Shown here: positions 51,987-60,421 of the stretch, piece after piece | How the letters are laid out: every line of letters begins with the position of its first letter | How positions within the stretch are numbered: the stretch's first letter is position 1 | NCBI RefSeq assembly: GCF_016863195.1 | Contig: NZ_BOOK01000036.1 | Coordinates: 62,001-126,000, forward strand | Direction: 5' to 3' | From: Paraplanobispora takensis | GTDB lineage: Bacteria > Actinomycetota > Actinomycetes > Streptosporangiales > Streptosporangiaceae | Length of the DNA stretch: 64,000 bases | The notes under the pieces: generated by a model | Databases searched by the model: none | What the model saw: only the letters and a program-made list of their open reading frames with translations | Told to the model about the DNA's origin: nothing | Program-made: the position numbers and the translations under genes

Positions 51987-52820
51987 ATGACGTCATTCGG
52001 GGAGCGGCTGCGGTCGCGCATCGACAGCCGGGGTCCGCTGTGCGTGGGGATCGACCCGGGTACGGCTCTGCTGCACGCGTGGGGGCTGGACGACTCCCCC
52101 GCCGGGCTGGAGAAGTTCGCCCGCACGGCCGTCGAGGCGGCGGGCGACCTGGCCGCGGCGGTCAAGCCGCAGTCGGCGTTCTTCGAGCGCTTCGGCAGCA
52201 GGGGCGTGGCCGTGCTGGAGTCGGTGGTCGCCGACGCGCGGGCCGCGGGCGCGCTGGTCGTCATGGACGCCAAGCGGGGCGACATCGGCAGCACCACCGC
52301 CGCCTACGCGCAGGCCTATCTCCACCCGGACAGCCCGCTGGCCGCCGACGCCGTCACGGTCAGCCCCTACCTGGGCTTCGGGTCGCTCCGGCCGATGACC
52401 GACATGGCGTTCGCCCACGGGGCCGGGCTGTTCGTGCTGGCCAGGACCTCCAACCCGGAGGCCGGCGAGGTCCAGCTCGCCACCGGCCCGGACGGCGGGA
52501 CCGTCGCCGGCTCGATCATGGACCGGGTCTCCGACCTGAACCGCGACGCCGGACCGCTGGGCTCGATCGGCGTGGTGCTCGGTGCGACGCTGCACGACCT
52601 GGACTATCCGGTGGAGCGGCTCAACGGCCCGATCCTCACCCCCGGCATCGGCGCCCAGGGCGCCACCTTCGCCGACGCCGCCCGCCTGTTCGCGACCGCC
52701 CGCCGCAACGTGCTGCCCTCGGTCTCCCGCGGGGTCCTGGCCGAGGGCCCCGACCTCGCCCGCCTCCGCTCCGCCGTCACCCGCCTGACCGCCGAGGCCC
52801 GCGAACACCTGTCCGGCTGA
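51987..52820 (+). CDS. pyrF: Orotidine 5'-phosphate decarboxylase (type 2)
   Basis: A 277-residue TIM-barrel enzyme that decarboxylates OMP to UMP, the last step of de novo pyrimidine synthesis. The type-2 signature MDAKRGDIGSTTAAYA carries the catalytic Lys/Asp network. GIDPGTALLHAWGL and VKPQSAFFERFGS near the N-terminus, and NGPILTPGIGAQGAT at the phosphate-binding end, are also typical. In many actinomycetes pyrF lies with carB/pyrD; here it is isolated between unrelated genes. The region just upstream contains a hairpin and a short frame that may control it. Confidence 0.94.
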   Translation: MTSFGERLRSRIDSRGPLCVGIDPGTALLHAWGLDDSPAGLEKFARTAVEAAGDLAAAVKPQSAFFERFGSRGVAVLESVVADARAAGALVVMDAKRGDIGSTTAAYAQAYLHPDSPLAADAVTVSPYLGFGSLRPMTDMAFAHGAGLFVLARTSNPEAGEVQLATGPDGGTVAGSIMDRVSDLNRDAGPLGSIGVVLGATLHDLDYPVERLNGPILTPGIGAQGATFADAARLFATARRNVLPSVSRGVLAEGPDLARLRSAVTRLTAEAREHLSG

Positions 52821-52864
52821 ACCGGGACGGCTTACCGCCTGGTTAATCCGTTATCGACTGGTAT

Positions 52865-53542
52865 ATGTCGGTTACCGGCCAGTATCGTGTGTGCGTGAAC
52901 GGGACACACGCGTATCGGGTCGTGCTGGTCGCCGCGGGCCTGGCGGGGCTCGTCTGCACCTGGCTGGCGGCCTCCGATCCGCTCAACCCGCCCGTCTACT
53001 TCACCGTGCAGAGCAACATCATGCTGGTGGCCTACTACGTCTGGACGCTGTGGCGCGGGGTCGCCTCCGCGCTGCTCAAGGGCGCGGTGACCCTCTTCAT
53101 CTCGATCACGGGGCTCGTCTTCCACTTCATCCTGATGCACGGCGCCAGCCCGCTCGGCCTGCTGCCGGACGGGCAGGGCGACGACGTCGGCCAGATGGGC
53201 AACCTGCTGCTGCACTACGTCACGCCGATCATGGCCTTCGCCGACTGGCTGGTCTTCGACCGCACCCTGCGGCCGGTGTGGACGGCGCCGCTGGTCTGGC
53301 TGGCCTACCCCGCCTTCTATCTCGTCTTCGCCCTGACCCGCGGCGCCCTGCTGGAGCCCGGCACCGATCGCCGCTATCCCTATCCCTTCCTGGACGTCGA
53401 CAAGCTCGGCTACGGCGGCGTCGCCGTCCAGGCCGTCCTCCTGACGCTCTTCTTCGCCGTCCTCGGCTGCGTCCTGGTCGGCCTGCACCGCCTGGTCTCC
53501 CGTACGGCCCGGCCGCCCGTCCCCGCGGAGTCGGCCGCCTGA
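52865..53542 (+). CDS. Pr6Pr-family membrane protein
   Basis: A 225-residue protein with six predicted helices (VVLVAAGLAGLVCTWLAA, AVTLFISITGLVFHFILM, PLVWLAYPAFYLVFALTRG, VQAVLLTLFFAVLGCVLVGL). FTVQSNIMLVAYYVWTL, GNLLLHYVTPIMAFADWLVF and the conserved polar HYVTP motif place it in the Pr6Pr (FAR-17a/AIG1-like) group. Eukaryotic relatives hydrolyse fatty-acid esters; the bacterial function is unknown. An internal GTG near 52895 is an alternative start. Confidence 0.82.
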   Translation: MSVTGQYRVCVNGTHAYRVVLVAAGLAGLVCTWLAASDPLNPPVYFTVQSNIMLVAYYVWTLWRGVASALLKGAVTLFISITGLVFHFILMHGASPLGLLPDGQGDDVGQMGNLLLHYVTPIMAFADWLVFDRTLRPVWTAPLVWLAYPAFYLVFALTRGALLEPGTDRRYPYPFLDVDKLGYGGVAVQAVLLTLFFAVLGCVLVGLHRLVSRTARPPVPAESAA

Positions 53543-53556
53543 CCCCGGACACGACG

Positions 53557-53590
53557 AAGCCCCGGCTCCCTCAGGGAGCCGGGGCTTTTC
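53557..53590. terminator. Strong bidirectional terminator between convergent genes
   Basis: aagccccggctccc and gggagccggggctt form a perfect 14-bp stem around tca, with a short T-run on the plus strand. It separates the Pr6Pr gene from copA. Confidence 0.9.
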
Positions 53591-53597
53591 TACCGCT

Positions 53598-55817
53598 TCA
53601 CCGGAAGCGGCGCAGCCGCAGGCTGTTGCTGACCACGAAGACCGAGGAGAACGCCATCGCGGCGCCGGCGATCATCGGGGTGAGCAGGCCCATCGCCGCC
53701 AGCGGCAGGGCGGCCACGTTGTAGGCGAAGGCCCAGAACAGATTGCCCTTGATGGTGCCGAGCGTACGGCGCGACAGGCGGATCGCGTCGGCGGCCACCA
53801 GCAGGTCGCCGCGGACCAGAGTCAGGTCGGAGGCCTCGATCGCCACGTCCGTGCCGGTGCCCATCGCCATGCCGAGGTCGGCCTGGGCGAGGGCCGCGGC
53901 GTCGTTGACGCCGTCGCCGACCATCGCCACCGTGCGGCCCTCGGCCTGCAGCCGCTTGACCACCTCGACCTTGTCGGCGGGCAGGACGTCGGCGACGACC
54001 TCCTCGATGCCGACCGCGTCGGCGACCTGGCCGGCCACCTTCTCGTTGTCACCGGTCAGCAGCACCGGGCGCAGGCCCAGCCCGCGCAGGGCGGCCACGG
54101 CCTCGGCCGAGGTGGGCTTGACCACGTCGGCCACGGTGAGCACCGCTCGGGCCCGGCCGTCCCAGCCGACCGCGACGGCGGTCTCACCGCGGGCCTGGGC
54201 CCCGGTGAGCTCGCGCTCCAGGTCGGCGGGCAGGTGCTGGGACCACTCGGCCAGCAGCTGCGGGCGGCCGACGAGCACCGCGTGGCCGTCCACCACGCCC
54301 TGCACGCCCAGGCCCTCGACGTTGGCGAAGTCCTCGACCGCGGCGGTGGATCCCGCGGCGCGGGCGACCGCCCGGGCGATCGGGTGCTCGGAGGCCGACT
54401 CCAGCGCCCCGGCCAGCCGCAACACCTCCTCGCGGTCCTCGCCCTCGGCGGTGAAGACGTCCTTGAGGGTCATCGTGCCGGAGGTCACCGTGCCGGTCTT
54501 GTCCAGGACGATGGTGTCGATCCTGCGGGTGGACTCCAGCACCTCGGGGCCCTTGATCAGGATGCCGAGCTGGGCGCCGCGGCCGGTGCCGACCATGAGG
54601 GCGGTCGGGGTGGCCAGGCCCAGGGCGCAGGGGCAGGCGATGATGAGGACCGCGACCGCCGCGGTGAAGGCGGCGGCCGTACCGTCACCGGTGCCCAGCC
54701 AGAAGCCGAGGGTGGCCAGCGACAGGGCGATCACGATCGGGACGAAGATCCCGGAGATCCGGTCGGCCAGCCGCTGCACCTGCGCCTTGCCGTTCTGCGC
54801 CTCCTCCACCAGCCTGGCCATCTGGGCGAGCTGGGTGTCGGAGCCGACCCGGGTGGCCCGGACCACGAGCCGCCCGCCGGCGTTCACGGTCGCGCCGACC
54901 ACGGCGTCGCCGGGGCGGACCTCCACCGGCACGGACTCCCCGGTCAGCATCGAGGCGTCCACGGCCGAGGAGCCCTCCTCGACGACGCCGTCGGTGGCGA
55001 TCTTCTCGCCGGGCCGGACCAGGAAGCGGTCACCGGTCTTGAGCCTCTCGACCGGGACGAGCTCCCCGGAGGCCAGCGTGACCTCCTTGGCGCCCATCGA
55101 CAGCAGCGCGCGCAGCGCCGCCCCCGCCCGCCGCTTGGAGCGGGCCTCGAAGTAACGCCCGGCCAGGATGAAGGCGATCACTCCGGCGGCGGCCTCAAGA
55201 TAGATGTTGCCCGCTCCGTCGCCCCTGGCCAGGGCGAACTCGAAGCCGTGGGTCATGCCGGGGGTGCCGGCCGTACCGAGGAACAGCGCCCACAGCGACC
55301 ACCCGAACGCGGCGAGCGTGCCGAGCGAGACCAGCGTGTCCATGGTCGCGGTGCCGTGGCGCAGGTTGGTCCAGGCGGCCCTGTGGAACGGCCAGCCGCC
55401 GTAGACCACGACCGGCGCGGCCAGGGTGAGCGAGAGCCACTGCCAGTACTCGAACTGCAGCGCCGGGATCATCGCCATCGCGACGACCGGCACCGAGAGC
55501 ACGATGGAGGTGATCAGGCGCTGGCGCAGCGGCGCGAGCTCGTCGCGCTCGTCCCGCGCTTCCTCCTCCTGCCGTACGGCGGGCAGCTCGGCGGTGTAGC
55601 CCGCCTTCTCCACCTCGGCGACCAGGTCCTCGGGGCTGACGTCGCCGCCGTAGACGACCTTGGCCTTCTCGGTGGCGTAGTTGACGGTCGCGGTGACCCC
55701 GTCGAGCTTGTTGAGCTTGCGCTCGATCCGGTTCGCGCAGGAGGCGCACGTCATGCCGCCGATGGCGATTTCGATCTCGCCGCCGCCGGCGGGCGGCCTG
55801 GTGGTGGTCATGGACAT
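53598..55817 (-). CDS. copA: Copper-exporting P1B-type ATPase CopA
   Basis: A 739-residue P-type ATPase that exports Cu(I). It has an N-terminal HMA domain (GMTCASC, C24/C27), an actuator loop with TGES (292-295), the transmembrane CPC (395-397), the phosphorylation site DKTGT (D439) and the hinge [12 protein letters not shown]. The final helices carry YN and MxxSS motifs ([23 protein letters not shown]), marking Cu(I) specificity. The start ATG 55817 follows GGGAGAAGCG. It lies downstream of copZ and a copper-associated secreted protein on the same strand. Confidence 0.95.
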   Translation of the reverse strand: MSMTTTRPPAGGGEIEIAIGGMTCASCANRIERKLNKLDGVTATVNYATEKAKVVYGGDVSPEDLVAEVEKAGYTAELPAVRQEEEARDERDELAPLRQRLITSIVLSVPVVAMAMIPALQFEYWQWLSLTLAAPVVVYGGWPFHRAAWTNLRHGTATMDTLVSLGTLAAFGWSLWALFLGTAGTPGMTHGFEFALARGDGAGNIYLEAAAGVIAFILAGRYFEARSKRRAGAALRALLSMGAKEVTLASGELVPVERLKTGDRFLVRPGEKIATDGVVEEGSSAVDASMLTGESVPVEVRPGDAVVGATVNAGGRLVVRATRVGSDTQLAQMARLVEEAQNGKAQVQRLADRISGIFVPIVIALSLATLGFWLGTGDGTAAAFTAAVAVLIIACPCALGLATPTALMVGTGRGAQLGILIKGPEVLESTRRIDTIVLDKTGTVTSGTMTLKDVFTAEGEDREEVLRLAGALESASEHPIARAVARAAGSTAAVEDFANVEGLGVQGVVDGHAVLVGRPQLLAEWSQHLPADLERELTGAQARGETAVAVGWDGRARAVLTVADVVKPTSAEAVAALRGLGLRPVLLTGDNEKVAGQVADAVGIEEVVADVLPADKVEVVKRLQAEGRTVAMVGDGVNDAAALAQADLGMAMGTGTDVAIEASDLTLVRGDLLVAADAIRLSRRTLGTIKGNLFWAFAYNVAALPLAAMGLLTPMIAGAAMAFSSVFVVSNSLRLRRFR

Positions 55818-55972
55818 CGCTTCTCCCGTGAGGTCTCTCTCAATGGTGCGCGGCCCGGGGCCGCGAGGGGTAATCGGCGCCCCGGCCGGTGACGGAACTC
55901 ACCGGCCGGGCCCGCGGGGCCCGGAAGCAGTCCGGCCCGCGGGACTCAGGAGCAGTCCGGCCCGCGCGGGAC

Positions 55973-56248
55973 TCAGGAGCAGCAACCCGAGCCGCAGCAG
56001 GCGTCCGCCGCCTCGGCGGTCTCCTCGCCCGCCGTCCCGACGCGCCCGGCGAGCTCGTAGCCCGCCTCGTCGACCGCGGCGCCCACGGTGGCGTCGTCCA
56101 GGGCCGCGCCGCTGGTCACGGTGACCAGCTTGGCGGTCAGGTCGACGTCCACCCCGGTCACACCGTCGATCTTGCTCACCTCGGAGGTGACGGAGCTGAC
56201 GCAGTGGCCGCAGGTCATGCCCTCGACGCGGTAGGTGGTGACGGTCAT
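55973..56248 (-). CDS. copZ: Copper chaperone CopZ with extra Cys-rich tail
   Basis: A 91-residue protein from ATG 56248. The HMA domain (VEGMTCGHCVSSVTSEVSK, with C12/C15-type CxxC as GMTCGHC) delivers Cu(I) to CopA. After the normal domain end there is an acidic stretch and a CCGSGCCS C-terminus with four further cysteines, which could hold additional copper. A CsoR-like site lies about 100 bases upstream. Confidence 0.9.
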   Translation of the reverse strand: MTVTTYRVEGMTCGHCVSSVTSEVSKIDGVTGVDVDLTAKLVTVTSGAALDDATVGAAVDEAGYELAGRVGTAGEETAEAADACCGSGCCS

Positions 56249-56350
56249 GGCTGTCGCCTCTCTATGAGATGTCCGGCGCTCGGGGGGGAGCGCCCGGACG
56301 GGTTTTCGGATCGATGCGGTTGTCGTGGCGGGACACTGACTTCGCACCCC

Positions 56351-56365
56351 ACCCCCGTAGGGTAT
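56351..56365 (-). promoter_or_regulatory. CsoR-like operator upstream of copZ
   Basis: On the minus strand the sequence reads ATACCCTACGGGGGT, an imperfect match to the TACCC...GGGTA pseudopalindromes bound by the copper repressor CsoR. csoR itself is not in the window. Confidence 0.5.
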
Positions 56366-56372
56366 TCCCCGG

Positions 56373-57440
56373 TCAGTGCGTGTGGTCGTCGGGGTTGTGC
56401 GAGGCCTCCGGGGAGGGGCTCTCCGAGGAGTCCTCACCGGCCGGACTCTCGCCTGAGCTCTTGTCCGAACTCTTGCCCGGGCTCTTGTCCGGGGCGGGAT
56501 CGTCCGTCGCGGCCGGGCCGCTCTCCGGGACGACCGCTCCCCCGGCGGTCGCGGTGAACTCCGCGGTCCGCACGGTGCCGCCGTGCTTGAAGTCCAGGAA
56601 CAGCCGGTAGGCCCCCGCGCTGGGCACCTCGGTGAAGAAGGTGATGCCGGGACCGGCGGCGGTCCGCCCGTCTCCGGGCTCGCCGTCGGGGTGCACGTGC
56701 AGGTAGGCCAGGTCCCCGTCGCGCAGCGCGACCAGGTGACCGTAGGCGCCGAGGTAGGGCTCCAGGTCGGTGACCGGCTTGCCGCCCTTGCTCACCGAGA
56801 GCGTGAGCCTGCTCGTGCGCCCGGGTGCGAGGTCTCCGGCCAGCGAGACCGTGTAGCCGTCCACGGTCGCGGTGCGGACGGGCGCGGCCAGCGGCTCGGG
56901 ACGATAGTCGCCGGGGGCCGACAGGTCCATGCCGAGCGTCATCCCGGACGCGCCCTCGGGGGCGAAGTCGGCGAAGGCCCGGTACTCCCCGGCCTCCGGC
57001 AGCGTCAGCGGGACCGACCAGACCCCGTCGCCCTTCTCCTGCGGATGCAGGTGCTGGAACCCGGACAGGTCCCGGCGGACCACGATGAAGTGCAGCCTCT
57101 TCTCGTGTTGCGGGGTGAAGCGGGTCACCGGCCGGCCGTCGGGCCCGATCACCGAGAAGCGGAAGTCGGCGGTCTCGCCCGGCTCGACCACGTCGGTCCC
57201 GGGCACCAGCGTGTAACCCGCCGCCGAGACCTGGAGCCCGCCCGGTACCTCTCCGGCCCCGCCGGGCGCCGCCGGACCGGCGGTCGCGTGGTCCGCGCCA
57301 TGGGAGTCCCCGGTGGCGGTGTGGGAGGTCTCGGCCGCGGTGTCCCCGATCGGCCCGACGACCTTGCCGACGCCCAGGGCCCCGCCGAACACCGCCGCCA
57401 ACCCGAGCACGTACGCGCCCACTTTGGTTGCGCCGTTCAT
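56373..57440 (-). CDS. Membrane-anchored or secreted copper-associated protein
   Basis: A 355-residue protein from ATG 57440 (GGAGGCGGAG upstream). One N-terminal helix (VGAYVLGLAAVFGGALGVGK) is followed by a His-containing linker and two beta-sandwich-like domains with HLHPQEKGDGVWSVPLTL and AYLHVHPDGEPGD segments that could bind copper. The C-terminal tail is low complexity (PDKSPGKSSDKSSGE) and ends HNPDDHTH. Proteins of this layout sit beside CopA/CopZ in many actinomycetes. A metal-sequestering role outside the membrane is inferred. Confidence 0.8.
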   Translation of the reverse strand: MNGATKVGAYVLGLAAVFGGALGVGKVVGPIGDTAAETSHTATGDSHGADHATAGPAAPGGAGEVPGGLQVSAAGYTLVPGTDVVEPGETADFRFSVIGPDGRPVTRFTPQHEKRLHFIVVRRDLSGFQHLHPQEKGDGVWSVPLTLPEAGEYRAFADFAPEGASGMTLGMDLSAPGDYRPEPLAAPVRTATVDGYTVSLAGDLAPGRTSRLTLSVSKGGKPVTDLEPYLGAYGHLVALRDGDLAYLHVHPDGEPGDGRTAAGPGITFFTEVPSAGAYRLFLDFKHGGTVRTAEFTATAGGAVVPESGPAATDDPAPDKSPGKSSDKSSGESPAGEDSSESPSPEASHNPDDHTH

Positions 57441-57457
57441 CTCCGCCTCCTTCAGTC

Positions 57458-57474
57458 ATACCCCTATAGGGTAT
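57458..57474. promoter_or_regulatory. CsoR-like palindrome upstream of the copper protein gene
   Basis: atacccctatagggtat is a near-perfect palindrome 18 bases before the ATG at 57440. A second G-rich half-match (aaccccgggggggtatg) lies at about 57514-57530. Both resemble CsoR operators. Confidence 0.65.
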
Positions 57475-57552
57475 CTCGACGCCTCCAAGATGCCACACGC
57501 GAACGGGTTTGGCAACCCCGGGGGGGTATGTATCCGAAGGAGGTGAACCGCC

Positions 57553-59133
57553 TCAGCGGACGAACGGCGCCAGCAGCCCCGGGACTGACTCCTCGGCGAA
57601 GGCCAGCCCTCCGGCGACGGAGACGTCCCTCACCTTGTAGATCCCGCTGCCGGCCGCCGTCGTCGCCCCCAGGGTCAGCAGGCCCGCCCTGCGCTGGAAG
57701 GGCGAGCGGCTGATCGTCCAGCCGATGATCCCGGTACGGCGCAGCGCCACGGTCCTGCGCCGGGCGGTGCCGTACCGGGTGACAAAATAGGGCCCGTGCA
57801 GGCCGTGGCCCAGGTTCCGGTAGGCGTCGAACGCCAGGAGCAGCGTGATCGGGAGCATGAGCGCGCCCGCCACCCACAGCGAGCCGGGAACCCAGCTCAG
57901 CCAGGCGGCGAGCCCGGCGAAGAGGACGGCGACGGCCACCGGCGGCCAGATCGCCCTGGAGACCCGCCTGCGGAGAGCCGCGCGGGGGTGCACGGCCAGC
58001 GGCGCGAGGATGGGCGACGCCGGGGCGGGCGGAGCGTACCCGGCGAGTACGGCGGACCCGGCCGGAGTGGTGGACGCGACGGACTCCGCCGGGACGTGCC
58101 CGGCGAGTACGGCGGCGGCCACCCGGTGGGCCTCGGCGCGCGGGGCGGGCGGCAGCAGGACGACCGACTCGTCCTCGGCGAGCCCGGTGGCGACCGCCTT
58201 CACCCGGGCTCCGCGACCCCAGCGCAGCGGCAGCGGCTCGGCCATCTCGACCCCGTGCAGCCGCCGTTCCTCCAGCGCCACGGACCTCGTGGTCAGCAGG
58301 CCCCGCCGGATCGAGAACGTGCGGTCGGGCTCGCGGGTCAGCCGGAAGTTCCACCACGCCTCCACGTAGAGCAGGAGGGTGCCGGTCAGGCCGATGGCCA
58401 GCACGATCGCAACGGCGACGGCGACGACCACGGCCGGATGGGTCTCGGTGACGCTCTCCCACAGCTCACCCAGGGAGCCGACCTCGGCGGGGCTGACCCC
58501 GACGGCGTCCAGGACCCGGAAGAACACACCGAACGGGGCCAGACCGATGAGCAGCGACCAGCTGCTCAGCAGCGCGTAGCCGACCCACGCGGGGCGCAGT
58601 TCCGTGATGACGGAGTCGGCCGGAGCCGCACGGCCCAGCAGCGCCGTCCGCAGCAGGCGCGCGTCCCGGCGGGAGATCCCGTCGAGAACGAGCCCCTTCT
58701 CCTCGTCGTTCTGCCCGGTGCCGATCCGCACCGTGGCCAGGCCGAAGATCCGCCGGAGCGGGTCGGCCGTGAGGTCGACGCTGCGCACCCGGTCGCGCGG
58801 GACCGAACGGTGCCGCCGGACGACCAGCCCGGAGCGGAGCTCCACCCGCTCGGCGGTGACCCGGTAGCGGGTGGTGACGTAGCGGACCAGGCCGATCACC
58901 ATGATCACGAAGAGGGTGGCGAGGATCCCGCCGAGCGTGATGAGCGTCTGGAGGTTGAGCCGTTCACGGGCGACGAGCGCGGTGACCGCGATCGGCGCCA
59001 TCGGTCCCAGCGACCGCGCCAGGCCGAGCCGGAACAGCCCCGGGTCGAGCCTCGACCACGGCGCGCCGGCCTCGCCGTTCCCGCCCGTACGGCTCTCCGG
59101 AGTGGTCGGGGTGCGGGCGGCGGGGCCGTTCAC
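57553..59133 (-). CDS. PH-domain membrane protein (YdbT-like)
   Basis: A 526-residue protein whose GTG (59133) overlaps the stop of the preceding gene. Repeated bacterial PH domains are separated by paired membrane helices: GGILATLFVIMVIGLVRYVT then RYRVTAERVELRSGLVVRRH; VAVAIVLAIGLTGTLLLYVE then TFSIRRGLLTTRSVALEERR; VAVAVLFAGLAAWLS then YFVTRYGTARRRTVALRRTG. This is the YdbT architecture; in Bacillus, YdbS/YdbT give resistance to certain bacteriocins. The specific role here is unknown. Confidence 0.9.
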   Translation of the reverse strand: MNGPAARTPTTPESRTGGNGEAGAPWSRLDPGLFRLGLARSLGPMAPIAVTALVARERLNLQTLITLGGILATLFVIMVIGLVRYVTTRYRVTAERVELRSGLVVRRHRSVPRDRVRSVDLTADPLRRIFGLATVRIGTGQNDEEKGLVLDGISRRDARLLRTALLGRAAPADSVITELRPAWVGYALLSSWSLLIGLAPFGVFFRVLDAVGVSPAEVGSLGELWESVTETHPAVVVAVAVAIVLAIGLTGTLLLYVEAWWNFRLTREPDRTFSIRRGLLTTRSVALEERRLHGVEMAEPLPLRWGRGARVKAVATGLAEDESVVLLPPAPRAEAHRVAAAVLAGHVPAESVASTTPAGSAVLAGYAPPAPASPILAPLAVHPRAALRRRVSRAIWPPVAVAVLFAGLAAWLSWVPGSLWVAGALMLPITLLLAFDAYRNLGHGLHGPYFVTRYGTARRRTVALRRTGIIGWTISRSPFQRRAGLLTLGATTAAGSGIYKVRDVSVAGGLAFAEESVPGLLAPFVR

Positions 59134-59753
59134 GTGGCGTCTCCCGGGGTGGCCTGGGTGCGGGCGGTGAGGCGTTCGACGAGGTCGTCGGCGAGGGCGC
59201 GGTCGAGACCGTTGATCTTGATGGCGCCGGCCGCCGAGGCGGTGGTCACGGTCACCCCGGCCAGGCCGAACATCTGCTGGATCGGCCCCCTGATCATGTC
59301 CACGGTCTGGATCCGGGACATCGGCGCGACCCGCCACTTCTGCCAGATCCATCCGGAGGCCGCGTAGACCGCGTCGTCCGTGGTCTCCCAGCGGTGCACC
59401 CGATAGCGCCACCGCGGCATCACCAGCGTGTAGACCAGGCCGGGCACGGCGATGACCAGCGCCGGGAGCAGGAGCCAGAAGCGGGCGGGCGGGATCAGCA
59501 GGGCGAGCAGGAGCAGGACCAGCACGGGCGGGGCGACGATCACCAGTGCCTGTCCCGTCCACCAGCCCACGGCCCGGCGGTCCACCGGATGCCGCGGCGG
59601 CCGCAGGCTGAGCCCTCCGGCTCCGTCCGCCCCGGAGGACCCGGGGGACCCGGGAGAGCCTGGGGACCCGCTCGCCGCACCGGGGCCGAGATTCCCGGGA
59701 GAGGCCGAGCCGCCGGGGCGGGCCGTGTGGCCGGGGGTGGGGTGTGCGGTCAT
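59130..59753 (-). CDS. PH-domain membrane protein (YdbS-like)
   Basis: A 207-residue protein from ATG 59753, coupled to both neighbours by overlapping stops and starts. A Gly/Ser/Pro-rich N-terminal tail of about 45 residues (SGSPGSPGSPGSSG, encoded by short repeats) precedes two helices (ALVIVAPPVLVLLLLALL and FWLLLPALVIAVPGLVYTLV) and one PH domain (YRVHRWETTDDAVYAASGWI, MSRIQTVDMIRGPIQQMFG). It forms a standard YdbS-YdbT pair with the downstream gene. Confidence 0.9.
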   Translation of the reverse strand: MTAHPTPGHTARPGGSASPGNLGPGAASGSPGSPGSPGSSGADGAGGLSLRPPRHPVDRRAVGWWTGQALVIVAPPVLVLLLLALLIPPARFWLLLPALVIAVPGLVYTLVMPRWRYRVHRWETTDDAVYAASGWIWQKWRVAPMSRIQTVDMIRGPIQQMFGLAGVTVTTASAAGAIKINGLDRALADDLVERLTARTQATPGDAT

Positions 59754-60379
59754 CACCGCTCCTTCCGGGTGGCGAGGTCGAAGGTCGTGACCAGCTCGCG
59801 GGTGTAGGCGTCGAAGTCGAGGTCCGGGTAGGCGGCCATCTGGGTGAGCACGCCGTCGACGGCCTGCTTGAGCGTGACCGCCATCACGCGGGTGGAGAAC
59901 TCCCGGAACTCCCCGGCGAGCTGCCCGAACCGCAGGATCTCCTCGACGGCGGCCATCTCCGGCTCGTTGGCGGTCGTGTCGAGCTTCGGCCTGCCGTCCT
60001 CGTGGCGGAAGGCCGACCAGATGTCGAGCAGGACGGTCATGTGCGCCCGGTGGGTCCGGTAGAACTCGACCGTCGCCTCGATGTAGGCCCTGAGCATGGC
60101 GGCCGCCGTCATCTGCCCCTCGATCCGCGAGCGGACGAAGGCGTCTCCGGAGGTGAACGCCTCGTCGACCACCTGCTGGATCAGCTCGTCCTTGCCCTTG
60201 AAGTGGTAGGAGATCACCCCCTTGCTGATCCCGGCCCGCTTCGCGATCAGCGCCAGCGACGTCTGCGCGTAGCCGACCTCGGCGATCACCTCGATCGCGC
60301 ACGCGACGATCTGGGCCCGGCGGGCCGTCTCGATGAACGACCGTTTTTTCTGGCCGTCTGCCTCATTTTCTGACCGCAT
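59753..60379 (-). CDS. TetR-family regulator (BetI-like)
   Basis: A 208-residue repressor from ATG 60379 (MRSENEADGQKKRSF); an upstream in-frame start at 60397 is less likely. The helix-turn-helix is TSLALIAKRAGISKGVISYH followed by FKGKDELIQQVVDEAF. Its stop overlaps the first PH-domain gene, so it may control that pair. It is also adjacent to a dimethylglycine-dehydrogenase-like gene. An inverted repeat spans its start codon. Confidence 0.88.
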   Translation of the reverse strand: MRSENEADGQKKRSFIETARRAQIVACAIEVIAEVGYAQTSLALIAKRAGISKGVISYHFKGKDELIQQVVDEAFTSGDAFVRSRIEGQMTAAAMLRAYIEATVEFYRTHRAHMTVLLDIWSAFRHEDGRPKLDTTANEPEMAAVEEILRFGQLAGEFREFSTRVMAVTLKQAVDGVLTQMAAYPDLDFDAYTRELVTTFDLATRKER

Positions 60380-60401
60380 GGCCAAAAAATAACACATGCG
60401 G
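60374..60401. promoter_or_regulatory. Inverted repeat over the TetR start codon
   Basis: ccgcatg (60374-60380) and catgcgg (60395-60401) are perfectly complementary with a 14-base AT-rich spacer. The repeat includes the TetR ATG at 60379, which would allow tight autorepression, perhaps of a leaderless transcript. Confidence 0.55.
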
Positions 60402-60421
60402 CCAGAAGATGTGCGGACCGG

